Below the pieces are notes generated by a model. That model was given only the letters and a program-made list of their open reading frames with translations, was not told the origin of the DNA and did no database searches. The translations under genes and the position numbers were made by a program. A DNA stretch of 59,879 nt from a virus: IMG/VR virus record IMGVR_UViG_3300031626_000002, positions 1-59,879 of that record; one strand, given 5' to 3'. This document shows positions 21,850-30,994 of this stretch, piece after piece. How positions within the stretch are numbered: position 1 is the stretch's first letter; each line of letters opens with the position of its first letter.

Positions 21850-22099
21850 GAAAAAATCTCAAACAAGCTTAGACAAGTGGACTGAAGAGAAATGGGGTAC
21901 CAAGAGTGGCAAGAACTCTACTCAGGGTAAGGGGGCTACAGGTGAAAGATATCTCCCTAAGAAAGCTAGAGAATCTTTAACCTCAAAGGAATACTCTGCG
22001 ACTAGTGCGGCTAAACGTAAGGGTGCTAAACAAGGTAAGCAATACGTTGCCCAACCTAAAAAGATAGCCGCTAAGACCTCTAAGTATAGGTCTAAATAA
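21842..22099 (+). CDS. Small basic protein (DUF5872-like), MPKKK type 3
   Basis: An 85-aa protein. I chose GTG 21842 because it gives the MPKKK opening shared with its neighbours and sits behind a purine-rich site; the ATG at 21812 lies well inside the previous gene. The pattern TSLDKWTEEKWGTKSGK, then GERYLPKKARESL and a Lys-rich tail fits DUF5872, a small family in marine phages and bacteria. Role unknown; nucleic-acid binding is plausible. Confidence 0.7.
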   Translation: MPKKKSQTSLDKWTEEKWGTKSGKNSTQGKGATGERYLPKKARESLTSKEYSATSAAKRKGAKQGKQYVAQPKKIAAKTSKYRSK

Positions 22100-22121
22100 T
22101 TATAACCAATAAGGAAACAGA

Positions 22122-22424
22122 ATGGAAAAGTATAAAGTTGCAGCAGAGAAGATGCTGAAAGGAAATACACATCCGGATCTGATAGCAAAGGAAGCACTTG
22201 TACGTGCGCAGTTCTCCTCCCAACAACGGGAAAGTTTCTTTAATGAAGCTTACGGGGAATTGCTGGTGCAATACTTTACTGCCTGGTTAGGCACAGATCC
22301 ACATGAAGTTAAGACACGAGAGTTTATTTATAACTCAGCACTATCGCTGGGGGATGTTAAACAAAAGTTGATTAACTTTGAAACATACGGAAAAAACGTA
22401 CCATACATTGAGGGCAACACATAA
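22122..22424 (+). CDS. Hypothetical protein
   Basis: A 100-aa helical protein upstream of the scaffold gene; the stop overlaps the next start (TAATG). No recognised domain. Perhaps a head-assembly factor by position. Confidence 0.65.
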   Translation: MEKYKVAAEKMLKGNTHPDLIAKEALVRAQFSSQQRESFFNEAYGELLVQYFTAWLGTDPHEVKTREFIYNSALSLGDVKQKLINFETYGKNVPYIEGNT

Positions 22425-22630
22425 TGAATAATATCGATTACGAACAGTTGATAGCTAATATTAAAAATATGATTAACCTGTTAGAGTACGACTCTATGCG
22501 ATCTCCAGGTAAAGCTAAACTGAATTGCAATCAACTTGGAGCTATGTACGGTCTACTAGATCGATATGCAGACAAGAAAGAAACATCCGTACCAAAGGCA
22601 ACTAAGCCTGCGGCTAAAAAAGAAGGATAA
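22424..22630 (+). CDS. Hypothetical protein
   Basis: A 68-aa protein with a basic, Ala/Lys-rich tail (PKATKPAAKKEG). It sits between a hypothetical gene and the scaffold gene. Function unknown. Confidence 0.65.
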   Translation: MNNIDYEQLIANIKNMINLLEYDSMRSPGKAKLNCNQLGAMYGLLDRYADKKETSVPKATKPAAKKEG

Positions 22631-22636
22631 TATAAC

Positions 22637-23728
22637 ATGTCAGAACAAAATGAATCTCTACCCGCAATGGATGATGTTCCCAGTTCTGCTGGTCCAAGCG
22701 AACAAGAACTCCTAGATGCCGTACTATCTAATACCGAATTTCTTCGGGATGATGATGTGCCGCTACCAGAAGAGGAGATCGAGTACGAGGATCCGGAAGC
22801 AACTGCTGAGGAAGACCCAGATGTAGCAGATGCCGCCGTTAGCGATGAAGAGTCTGAGGAAGATACAGAAGAGACAGAAGATGAGGATGGCGCGGAAGCC
22901 CCTACCCAAGAAGCTACTGTGTTTACTGTTGATGATCTAGACTTAGATGCCAAAGTCTCTGTCAAAATTGATGGGGAAGAAATGGAAGTCTCATTTGCTG
23001 ATCTGCTTAAAGGCTATCAGACAGATGCTTCACTCTCTAAAAAGGGTCGTGAACTCGGAGAGGCGCGTAAGGCCATTGATGAGGAGCGTGTTACTAAGTT
23101 ATCTGAAATCACAAAGATGTCAGATGCTACTAATGCAATGCTAACAATGGACGAACAAAAACTGGCTAAGGAATACCACGATATTGAAGCCAAGATCAAA
23201 GAAGCTAGGGATAGCGGAGACACTTATGAACTAAGTGATCTCAAGGATCAACGTGAACAGTCACAGCAGAAATACTGGGCTGCACGTAATACCCGTGAGA
23301 ATCTTTTGAAGACTGTTGAAGAACAGAAATTAAAACTTCAGGAAGAGCAGTTTACATCTCAGATGAAACACTTCCAAGAAGTGATTCCAAATATAATCCC
23401 CGACTTCAGTGAAAAGGTTGCAGTTGAAATTCGAGAGTTCGCTCTTGAGAATGGTATTGCAGATGAACTTTTAAATTCGGTTATAGATCCCAATGTTGTA
23501 AAATTTATTGATGACTATCGCCGCTTGAAGAATGGAATTACGAAAGGCGCTGCAAAGCGTAAGGATATTCCAACTAAGAAGGTTCCAACTAAAAAGCCAG
23601 CGGCTGCTAATAAAAAAGCAGCTGATAAAGAAAAGATGGTGAAGGCCCGTGCATTTAAAGAAGGTGCATCTAAAGATGACCAAATGGACTTCCTTCGTCA
23701 ATACGCCTCCAACTCTCTAACTAAATAA
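22637..23728 (+). CDS. Scaffolding protein
   Basis: A 363-aa protein with the usual scaffold profile. It has a very acidic N-terminal third (residues 40-95), a VKIDGEEMEVSFADLLKGYQ element near residue 110, a long coiled-coil middle (KEYHDIEAKIKEARDSGDTYELSDL), and a basic C-terminal tail rich in Lys and Pro that would bind the capsid. It is followed directly by the major capsid gene. It guides procapsid assembly and leaves before or during packaging. Confidence 0.8.
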   Translation: MSEQNESLPAMDDVPSSAGPSEQELLDAVLSNTEFLRDDDVPLPEEEIEYEDPEATAEEDPDVADAAVSDEESEEDTEETEDEDGAEAPTQEATVFTVDDLDLDAKVSVKIDGEEMEVSFADLLKGYQTDASLSKKGRELGEARKAIDEERVTKLSEITKMSDATNAMLTMDEQKLAKEYHDIEAKIKEARDSGDTYELSDLKDQREQSQQKYWAARNTRENLLKTVEEQKLKLQEEQFTSQMKHFQEVIPNIIPDFSEKVAVEIREFALENGIADELLNSVIDPNVVKFIDDYRRLKNGITKGAAKRKDIPTKKVPTKKPAAANKKAADKEKMVKARAFKEGASKDDQMDFLRQYASNSLTK

Positions 23729-23749
23729 TATCCTAGGAGGATTAATAAA

Positions 23750-24820
23750 ATGGCAACTACAGGTGGGCGTAATATCGTCACAGCTCGTGGAGCAACAGGC
23801 ACTGGTAAAGACGTTTCAAACCGTGAGGATCTAGCGAATTTCATTTCGATGATCACACGTGATGAGACTCCTTTCTTGTCCTCAATCGGAAAATCTAAAG
23901 CAACCAACATCTATCACGAATGGCAAACCGACGAGCTCACAGCTCCAGGTAACTCTCGTGTAGCTGAGGGCGCAGACTTCTTGGCAGCTGGTACTACACC
24001 TGCTTCCGGTGATGGTTCAGCTTCTACAGCAATTGGTCCAATGCGTACACGCTTGGGTAACTACACACAAATCAACAGCAAAACAATCTCTGTATCAGGT
24101 AGCCGCCGTGCAATCGATCAGGCTGGTGTTGCTGATGAGTATGCATATCAGCTAAAAAAGCGTGGCACAGAAATGCGCCGTGATATGGAGTTTGACCTTG
24201 TAAACACATACAACAAGCAGACTACTTCTGGCGCTCGTCAGACTGGTGGTTTTCAATCGTTTGTAAACAGTGGTGATACTTGTGTGTTTAAAGGTGCCTT
24301 CACTGCACCAGCTACACCCAATGCAGGTACATCAGTAATTACAGTTGCTGCAGGTGCTGCAACAGCCGCTTTGGCTCTCACAGACATTGATTCAGTTATG
24401 CAGAAGATCTATGAGAATGGTGGTTCCGCTACCCGTATCATGGTTTCTCCAAAACTTCGCCGTGACTTCTCTGACCTCATGGTCAGTGACACAGGCGTTC
24501 GTCGTAACATCGATGAAGATGGTAAGCTCCGCCAGTCGGTAGACGTTTACATGTCAGACTTTGGTGACTTGATGGTAGTTCCAAACTACATCATGGGTCT
24601 TGCCCACACAACTACTGATGCAACCACAACACAGTTTGACGCTGCAGACTCATGTGCGCTTGTATATGATCCACAGTGGTTTGCAATGGCGACATTGCGT
24701 CCAATGCAGGAAGTTGAAGTTGGTCAGAAAGGTGACTCAACTGTTGGCATGTTTGTCGAAGAATGGTCTTTGGAAGTTAAGAATCCAAAAGGCTGTGGCG
24801 CGATTTACGGCTTGGCATAA
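23750..24820 (+). CDS. Major capsid protein (DUF5309/SU10 type)
   Basis: A 356-aa HK97-fold capsid protein of the DUF5309 group. Typical blocks are 'EDLANFISMITRDETPFLSSIG' at the N-terminus, 'YHEWQTDEL', 'RTRLGNYTQINSKTISVSGS', and the C-terminal 'YDPQWFAMATLRPMQEVEVGQKGDS' with 'EEWSLEVKNPKGCGAIYGL'. AGGAGG precedes the ATG. No protease gene is seen and there is no obvious cleaved delta domain. This capsid type is not the T7 type, so the structural and replication modules have different affinities. Confidence 0.93.
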   Translation: MATTGGRNIVTARGATGTGKDVSNREDLANFISMITRDETPFLSSIGKSKATNIYHEWQTDELTAPGNSRVAEGADFLAAGTTPASGDGSASTAIGPMRTRLGNYTQINSKTISVSGSRRAIDQAGVADEYAYQLKKRGTEMRRDMEFDLVNTYNKQTTSGARQTGGFQSFVNSGDTCVFKGAFTAPATPNAGTSVITVAAGAATAALALTDIDSVMQKIYENGGSATRIMVSPKLRRDFSDLMVSDTGVRRNIDEDGKLRQSVDVYMSDFGDLMVVPNYIMGLAHTTTDATTTQFDAADSCALVYDPQWFAMATLRPMQEVEVGQKGDSTVGMFVEEWSLEVKNPKGCGAIYGLA

Positions 24821-24830
24821 ATACAATAAG

Positions 24831-24863
24831 GGGAGGGAGATTATTTCTCCTTCCCTATTTTAT
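24831..24863 (+). terminator. Intrinsic terminator after major capsid gene
   Basis: GGGAGGGAGA pairs with TCTCCTTCCC (one wobble), followed by ATTTTATT. It would reduce transcription into the tail genes, keeping capsid mRNA most abundant, as with Tphi after T7 gene 10. Confidence 0.8.
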
Positions 24864-24883
24864 TCTATTAGGAGGTATAGAAC

Positions 24884-25114
24884 ATGATGGTAATCAAAGG
24901 GACAATCCCAGCAAATACACTTGGAAATAACTTGGTCGGAGATGTACTCCATCTGCCAGCAGATCGATGCGCTTGGACAACATCAGCATCTTCAGCTAGT
25001 GGGTACCAAGTAGATAAAGCATTTTTAATCCACTCTACAGGCAACGTGACTATCACTGCCCCATCTTTGGGTTATATTGGTAAGTCTGGTCGATTCGTAG
25101 AGATGGCAACTTAA
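24884..25114 (+). CDS. Small protein after capsid (decoration/head protein?)
   Basis: A 76-aa protein, beta-rich and Ser/Thr/Ala-rich, with strong GGAGG upstream. The first of two consecutive ATGs has the better spacing. Its place directly after the major capsid gene and its composition fit a head decoration protein, but no motif confirms it. Confidence 0.6.
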   Translation: MMVIKGTIPANTLGNNLVGDVLHLPADRCAWTTSASSASGYQVDKAFLIHSTGNVTITAPSLGYIGKSGRFVEMAT

Positions 25115-25129
25115 TAAGAGGAAGAGGAC

Positions 25130-25465
25130 ATGGCACGTTGGGATGTAATACCTGGCACAGAGAACAGTACTATTAAAGGTACTATTCAATGCAATGAGGA
25201 TGGGTCTAGTCAGTGGAAGATGTACCAGGATGAGAAACCTTTCCTAGAGCAGGCTAAAAAGGATCGTGATCTTTTAAACAGTGGTTTTAATAAAAAGGAC
25301 CTAGGGTTTAAAAAGTTCGCTACAGTTCCTGATATCGTAGCCATTGAAATAAAAAACAAGTGGGGTATTGATTTGCATGATTCGGCAACGATGAAAGATA
25401 AAGACATGATGGCTAAATTCATGGTTATTTTTAAGCAAAACTACTCCCACCTCATGTCTTATTAA
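25130..25465 (+). CDS. Hypothetical head/tail-region protein
   Basis: A 111-aa Lys-rich protein. GAGGAAGAGG precedes the start. It lies between the capsid and adaptor genes. No recognised domain; possibly a head-completion factor by position. Confidence 0.65.
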   Translation: MARWDVIPGTENSTIKGTIQCNEDGSSQWKMYQDEKPFLEQAKKDRDLLNSGFNKKDLGFKKFATVPDIVAIEIKNKWGIDLHDSATMKDKDMMAKFMVIFKQNYSHLMSY

Positions 25466-25476
25466 GGAGATTTAAG

Positions 25477-26373
25477 ATGGCAACATACGTAGAATTTGTA
25501 GGATCTGGTGACTTCACTGGTGATAACGCAGGGTTAATTAGGTCCTGGGCAAACAGGGATGTTTCTGTTCTGTCTAACTCAGTGGTAGTACGGTGTTTTA
25601 ATTACGCAGCAGATAAAGCTTACAGAACTCTACGTGTGCCACCACTAGAAATCACTAGGCTTTATGATGTTAATGGTACTCAAGATGAGATAACTGCGGC
25701 GGGAGTGGCTGGTGTAACTCCAGACATTTCCCCCAGTTCTTTTTGGGGTGGTGGGCAAGTGTTGTCCATGACTGCACCTACTGACATGATTGAAATTATG
25801 TACATTAGGAATGCAGACACCACTACTAAAAACCCAGGTATTGTTTACAATGAAAAAGTAGATATACGAACATTTAACGATGGGCTTAGTAGCTCAAGGG
25901 ATTATCATTTCTATACTCGAATTGGAAATCAAATAAAACTACATGGTAATTTTAGTCGTGGAGATGTAGTAGAGTTACATTACTATCGCAGGTTAGCCGC
26001 ACTTGATGCAACTTACTCAGGTACCTATACCAACTGGAAGTCAGGGTTGGGGACTCTAGATATCGGAGGTGTGGCTACAACTTACTCAGCCGCTGTTGAT
26101 AAAACAGAAGCATCCTTTGATACAAGGCTTGCAGAAAATGCAGCCTATTGGGTAGGTGATTTGGCGGCTCATTGGTTACGGGATGAGAATGAAAGAATTG
26201 TTTTGTTCGGAGCACTCTTAGAGGTGTCTATTTATTTGAATGACAACGAAGAAATACAAAAGTATCAAATACTATTTGATCAAGAGATATTAGAATTAAA
26301 TAAAGAAGAAATAACACGAAGGAACAGGGGTGGTAACCTCTCAATGTCATTCGCATATAGTGATTTACTCTAG
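25477..26373 (+). CDS. Head-to-tail adaptor (tail tubular A-like)
   Basis: A 298-aa protein with helices first, then beta segments, then a helical C-terminus (DENERIVLFGALLEVSIYLND...). This is the pattern of the adaptor proteins that sit under the portal in podoviruses with SU10-type heads. The block 'DYHFYTRIGNQIKLHGNFSRGDVVELHYYRRL' is characteristic of this group of adaptors by my reading. It would connect portal and nozzle. The nozzle-like partner is displaced to 36675, after the fibres and RNR. Confidence 0.7.
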   Translation: MATYVEFVGSGDFTGDNAGLIRSWANRDVSVLSNSVVVRCFNYAADKAYRTLRVPPLEITRLYDVNGTQDEITAAGVAGVTPDISPSSFWGGGQVLSMTAPTDMIEIMYIRNADTTTKNPGIVYNEKVDIRTFNDGLSSSRDYHFYTRIGNQIKLHGNFSRGDVVELHYYRRLAALDATYSGTYTNWKSGLGTLDIGGVATTYSAAVDKTEASFDTRLAENAAYWVGDLAAHWLRDENERIVLFGALLEVSIYLNDNEEIQKYQILFDQEILELNKEEITRRNRGGNLSMSFAYSDLL

Positions 26374-26382
26374 GAGGATACT

Positions 26383-27873
26383 ATGGGATTTAGAGACTCA
26401 GATACCATAATTGCACCAATTGATGATGGTGGGAGCTTTGATACAGGAGAAGGCTCCACAAGCTCTACAAGTGAATCTGCTGCAAACGCATTAGCCGCTG
26501 CTAACTCTGCGGCAGCTGCTCTTGTTAGTGAGAATAATGCGGAAACATCAAAGACAAATGCAGCTGCCTCGGCATCAACTGCAACAACTAAGGCATCTGA
26601 GGCATCTACTTCTGCCACCAATGCAGCAACCTCAGCCACCACTGCAACCACAAAAGCTTCAGAGGCATCTACCTCTGCTAGTAATGCAGCGGCATCTAAG
26701 ACAGCTGCGGAGACTGCAGAAACAAATGCAGAAACTGCAGAAACAAACGCTGCAGCATCAGCATCAGCAGCTCAAACTGCAGAGACAAATGCGGAAACCG
26801 CTGAGACTAATGCGGGGACTTCGGAAACAAATGCAGCCGCCTCGGCATCCACCGCAACAACTAAAGCATCTGAAGCTTCTACTTCAGCTAGTAATGCGGC
26901 AACATCTGCAACATCTGCAAGCACTTCCGCCACCACTGCAACAACCAAAGCATCCGAAGCCTCTACCTCTGCCAGTACTGCAGCCACTTCCGAAACCAAT
27001 GCAGCGGCATCTAAGACAGGTGCGGAGACTGCGGAAACTAACGCAGAGACCGCTGAAACTAATGCAGCCGCTTCGGCATCAACTGCAACAACTAAAGCAT
27101 CTGAAGCATCTAATTCCGCAACATCTAGCGCAACATCCGCTACTACATCTGAAGCAGCTAGGGACGCTGCACTTGCCGCATTAGATTCATTTGATGATAG
27201 GTATTTAGGGGCTAAGGCATCTGATCCAACTTTAGATAATGATGGTAACGCACTAATCGCTGGTGCTTTATACTATAATACAACTGATAATGTTATGAAG
27301 GTATATACAGGATCTGTGTGGGTTGCTGCTTACGCTTCCCTAGAAGGTGCTCTACTTGTTGCCAACAACTTATCTGATCTTAATAATGCAGGGACAGCTA
27401 GGACAAACATCGGTTTGGGTATTGGTGTGGATGTTCAAGCATTCTCTTCAATTCTAGCAGCAACTACTGTATCTTACACAACAGCGTTAGATACGAAACT
27501 TTCAGGTATTGAGACTAATGCAACAGCAGATCAGACTGGTGCTCAAATTAAAACAGCCTATGAAGCAGAGGCAAACGCCTTTACCGATGCTCAGTTTACT
27601 AAGCTGGCTGGTATTGAAACTGGTGCAACTGCTGATCAGACTGGTGCACAGATTAAAGCAGCCTATGAAGGGGAGACAAGCGCCTTCACCGATGCTCAGT
27701 TTACTAAGCTGGCTGGTATCGCAACAGGAGCAGATGTTTCTTCAAGTACAGTAACACAAGCTTTTGTAAACAACTTAAACGTTGATGCTGAGACACTAGG
27801 TGGGGATACAAAAGCTACTATCCTCTCCACAGCAGAATCAAGCGCACTAGCTTTAGCAATAGCATTGGGATAA
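26383..27873 (+). CDS. Tail fibre with Ala/Ser/Thr repeat shaft
   Basis: A 496-aa protein. Residues about 25-265 are a low-complexity shaft of repeats such as ATTKASEASTSA and AETAETNAETAETNAAAS, like lambda Stf-type fibres that form coiled-coil trimers. A block near 275-310 (LGAKASDPTLDNDGNALIAGALYYNT) matches a common phage fibre module. Residues 365-455 hold repeats of about 44 residues (LSGIETNATADQTGAQIKTAYE). It would contact host receptors or carry further fibre proteins. The DNA is also repetitive, so strain-length variation is likely. Confidence 0.85.
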   Translation: MGFRDSDTIIAPIDDGGSFDTGEGSTSSTSESAANALAAANSAAAALVSENNAETSKTNAAASASTATTKASEASTSATNAATSATTATTKASEASTSASNAAASKTAAETAETNAETAETNAAASASAAQTAETNAETAETNAGTSETNAAASASTATTKASEASTSASNAATSATSASTSATTATTKASEASTSASTAATSETNAAASKTGAETAETNAETAETNAAASASTATTKASEASNSATSSATSATTSEAARDAALAALDSFDDRYLGAKASDPTLDNDGNALIAGALYYNTTDNVMKVYTGSVWVAAYASLEGALLVANNLSDLNNAGTARTNIGLGIGVDVQAFSSILAATTVSYTTALDTKLSGIETNATADQTGAQIKTAYEAEANAFTDAQFTKLAGIETGATADQTGAQIKAAYEGETSAFTDAQFTKLAGIATGADVSSSTVTQAFVNNLNVDAETLGGDTKATILSTAESSALALAIALG

Positions 27874-27879
27874 ATAAAA

Positions 27880-28188
27880 ATGGCAAACACATTCAAGAAT
27901 TACACGAGTGCATCTGTAGGTACAGGTGCCACTACAACTTACACCGTACCCTCTGCTACGACTTCTGTTATGATTGGTTGTAACCTGTCAAACAGGACTG
28001 CATCTCAGATTACTGTAGATGTTCAGGTAGCAGGGGTGTACTTAATCAAAGGAGCGCCTGTACCCTCAGGTTCCGCACTGTCTGTATTAGATGGTAAAAT
28101 TATCTTAGAGACCACAGATACTGTCGTTGTCACCTCTAACACAGCAACATCCTGTGATGTAATCGTAAGCGTACTGGAGCAAACATAA
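27880..28188 (+). CDS. Small tail-associated protein
   Basis: A 102-aa beta-rich protein ('MANTFKNYTSASVGTGATTTYTV' opening, then 'VMIGCNLSNRT'). Similar small proteins occur between fibre genes in many marine phages and are probably virion components. No catalytic motif. Confidence 0.65.
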   Translation: MANTFKNYTSASVGTGATTTYTVPSATTSVMIGCNLSNRTASQITVDVQVAGVYLIKGAPVPSGSALSVLDGKIILETTDTVVVTSNTATSCDVIVSVLEQT

Positions 28189-28189
28189 T

Positions 28190-29614
28190 ATGGCTGGTTA
28201 TATTGGTTCTAAGTCATCAGTCACCTTGGTTGATGGCTACACGGAAGCTGAGGCTGATGCTGAGTTTGTCAATGACCCTAACTCTGTAATTACTGTCAGT
28301 GGCTCTAATGTTGGGATTGGCACGGCAGCGCCTAGTTTCCCTCTCTCAGTTCAATCCAACTCAAGCGCAGAAGGTTTACTTATACTTGGAAGATCAAGCG
28401 ATGATATAGGTGAGATTGCGTTTCGTGAGAATGATAATTCTACGGCTTTAGGTGAACTGCAATATCGTCAAGATCATGCCATACTAAGGCATAGAGTAGG
28501 CGATCTGCGCTTTGCTACTGGTGGAACCACAGAACGTATGCGGATTTCAGCGTCAGGAAACGTGGGCATTGGGGCTACTTCTCCTACTGAGTTATTAACT
28601 GTAGGTAATACAAGTACACAGTACACACGGATGCAGTTTTATGCGGCAACTAATGGTGCTAGCACTATTCACTTTGGGGATGGTACATCTGGTGCAGATG
28701 ACTATCGAGGTTATCTAAACTATGCACACGATTCAAATAGTATGCAATTTGCTACCAATGGCACAGAACGTATGCGCATCGACTCGTCAGGCAATGTGCT
28801 TGTGGGTAAGACGAGTGCAGCGTATAATACGGATGGTTTCCAAATTCAGTCTAATGGCATTTCTGGAGCAACCACCTCTTCTGGCAGACCATTTTTTGCA
28901 AACAGGAAAGGTAGTGACGGCACAATTATTGACCTCTACAAAGACGGCTCCACGGTGGGGAGTATTGGTAATCTTGGAAACTATATTTATGTGGCGTCTC
29001 TTGGTCCAAGCGCACGGGGCATCAAGATTACAGACAATCTTATTGCTTCCACTACTACAGGCGCTAATAACGACAATGCTATGGACTTGGGTGGGTCTAG
29101 TGTTCGTTGGCAAGACGTATACGCCACCAACGGCACGATCCAAACATCTGACCGCAACGAGAAGCAAGACATTGAAGCACTCAACGAAGCTGAGACTGCT
29201 GTAGCTGTAGCCTGCAAGGGTCTACTTCGTAAGTTCCGCTGGATAGATGCTGTAGCTGAGAAGGGTGACGATGCCCGTATTCACTTTGGTATCATCGCAC
29301 AGGACTTGCAGGATGCTTTTGCAGCACAGGGTTTAGACGCTGGTCGTTACGCCATGTTCATCTCAGGTACTTGGTGGGAAGCTGACCGTGTAATCCCCGC
29401 TGTAGAGGCTGTAGCTGAAGTCACTGAGACAACTACAGATGAAGACGGTAACGATGTTGTAACAGTTATAACTGAGGCAGTAGAAGCCGTAGCTGAACAG
29501 ACAGTCACAGATACATTCGAGAAAATAGAAGAGGCCCCAGAGGGTGCCACAGAACGTACCCGTCTTGGTGTTCGTTACCCTGAGCTTCTCGCATTTATTA
29601 TAGGAGCCTTATAA
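28190..29614 (+). CDS. Tail fibre with C-terminal S74 chaperone domain
   Basis: A 474-aa fibre. Repeated 'GNVGIGATSPTELLTVGNTS' and 'ERMRIDSSGNVLVGKTS' segments form the shaft. From about residue 320 a peptidase S74 (intramolecular chaperone autoprocessing) domain begins with TSDRNEKQDIE, containing the Ser and Lys of the cleavage dyad. It continues 'RKFRWIDAVAEKGDDARIHFGIIAQDLQDAF'. The domain trimerises, folds the fibre and cuts itself off. The start abuts the preceding gene. Confidence 0.9.
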   Translation: MAGYIGSKSSVTLVDGYTEAEADAEFVNDPNSVITVSGSNVGIGTAAPSFPLSVQSNSSAEGLLILGRSSDDIGEIAFRENDNSTALGELQYRQDHAILRHRVGDLRFATGGTTERMRISASGNVGIGATSPTELLTVGNTSTQYTRMQFYAATNGASTIHFGDGTSGADDYRGYLNYAHDSNSMQFATNGTERMRIDSSGNVLVGKTSAAYNTDGFQIQSNGISGATTSSGRPFFANRKGSDGTIIDLYKDGSTVGSIGNLGNYIYVASLGPSARGIKITDNLIASTTTGANNDNAMDLGGSSVRWQDVYATNGTIQTSDRNEKQDIEALNEAETAVAVACKGLLRKFRWIDAVAEKGDDARIHFGIIAQDLQDAFAAQGLDAGRYAMFISGTWWEADRVIPAVEAVAEVTETTTDEDGNDVVTVITEAVEAVAEQTVTDTFEKIEEAPEGATERTRLGVRYPELLAFIIGAL

Positions 29615-30690
29615 TGTCAGGATATATCGGCACACAGCCTGTCCCTCAGGCTACCCAAACGAGGGATACTTTCACAGCAACCTCAGGTCAAACCTCATTT
29701 GCCACAAGTGGGTATACCCCAAACTACCTCGACGTGTTCCTCAATGGCGTTAAGCTGGCTGCTGCTGACTATACGGCAAGCAATGGTAGTGACGTTGTTC
29801 TGGCAGTGGGGGCAACTACAGGGGATATCCTTGAGGTTGTCGCTTATACTACCTTTGAAATCTCAGGTGTTACTGGGCTAACCCCAAGCATCACAGACAA
29901 TGGTAACGCCACGGCTATTACTATTGATAGCTCAGAACGTGTGCTAGTTGGAAAAACAACCACAGGTTTAGGAAATAAGGGTGCTGAGTTAGACCCAGAA
30001 GGCCAGTTAAAAGCAACATCGAATGGTGTTGTAACGATGTATTTAAATCGACAAACCTCAGATGGCACTATTGCAGAGTTCCGCAAAGACAACACCACGG
30101 TGGGGAGTATTGGGGTAAGTGGCAGCGAACTTTTTATTGGTTCTACGTCCGGCACTGATTCCTACTTAGGTTTTGGTAGTGATATACTAAAACCCGTGAC
30201 AAGCACAGGGGCGGCTAGATCTGGTGCTATTAATTTGGGTAATGCGAATGCCAAATGGAAAGACCTCTACCTCTCAGGCGGTGTTTACCTCGGCGGAACT
30301 GGGGCGGCTAATTATCTAAGTGACTATGAAACTGGGACTTGGACTCTCGGAGTAACAATCGGTGGGTCAGCCCAAACACTTTCAGGGCCAGTTGCCACTT
30401 ATACTAAAGTTGGAAACACAGTAAGTATTAGGATGCGGGTCGGTTTTAGCAAATCTGGGAGTGGTGTTGTCAATATCACTGGCTTGCCTTTTGCTTCTAG
30501 TTTCGGGTCAACTGTGTCTGTTCCGATTGGTTGTCAAGTGGGCAGCGTCACAAGTACGGCAGCGTTATTTGCTAATATAGATTCTGCAACAACTATTGTG
30601 CATTTAGCAGACCAAGCAGGTGATTTAACAGATGCTGATTTTGCCTCAACGGCTTATGTCTTTTCCTCATTCACATATCAAGCAGGGTAA
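29614..30690 (+). CDS. Tail fibre/tip protein
   Basis: A 358-aa beta-rich protein with the opening 'GYIGTQPVPQATQTRDTF' and the block 'DVFLNGVKLAAADYTASNGSDVVLA', both frequent in fibre proteins of marine phages. The C-terminal half has a 'YETGTWTLGVTIGGS' module seen in fibre receptor-binding domains. There is no S74 domain. It overlaps the previous stop (TAATG). Confidence 0.75.
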   Translation: MSGYIGTQPVPQATQTRDTFTATSGQTSFATSGYTPNYLDVFLNGVKLAAADYTASNGSDVVLAVGATTGDILEVVAYTTFEISGVTGLTPSITDNGNATAITIDSSERVLVGKTTTGLGNKGAELDPEGQLKATSNGVVTMYLNRQTSDGTIAEFRKDNTTVGSIGVSGSELFIGSTSGTDSYLGFGSDILKPVTSTGAARSGAINLGNANAKWKDLYLSGGVYLGGTGAANYLSDYETGTWTLGVTIGGSAQTLSGPVATYTKVGNTVSIRMRVGFSKSGSGVVNITGLPFASSFGSTVSVPIGCQVGSVTSTAALFANIDSATTIVHLADQAGDLTDADFASTAYVFSSFTYQAG

Positions 30691-30739
30691 CTCCACACCA
30701 TAGGGGTCGGACAGTCCAACCATCATAGGAGATAAACAG

Positions 30740-30991
30740 ATGGCACTAACAGAAGAAACAGTACAAGACAAAATCGAAATCGTAGGCGACTACAAGCACA
30801 TCCAAGTGCGAACAGCCACGGTCATCAAACGTGACGGAGATGAGATTAGCCGTGCGTTCAGCCGCCATGTCGTTGCACCTAACGATGACATCACAGGTGA
30901 GTCCACTGAGGTACAAGCCATTTGCGCTGCGGTACACACGGATGCTGTCAAGGAGGCATACGCTGCTCACCTAGCCGCACAGGAGGTTTAA
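30740..30991 (+). CDS. Conserved small protein among fibre genes
   Basis: An 83-aa protein with a pattern common in marine phages ('TVQDKIEIVGDYKHIQVRTATVIKRDG' type, N-terminal). It is a likely tail accessory protein, by position between two fibres. AGGAG precedes the start. Confidence 0.65.
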   Translation: MALTEETVQDKIEIVGDYKHIQVRTATVIKRDGDEISRAFSRHVVAPNDDITGESTEVQAICAAVHTDAVKEAYAAHLAAQEV

Positions 30992-30994
30992 GCT

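Noticed and set aside
26522-27184. 220-aa plus-strand frame rich in Gln, Leu and Arg
   Set aside because: Out-of-frame reading of the fibre repeat; composition is an artefact of the repeat.
28787-29167. 126-aa minus-strand frame
   Set aside because: Antisense to the S74 fibre gene with no ribosome binding site or recognisable domain.
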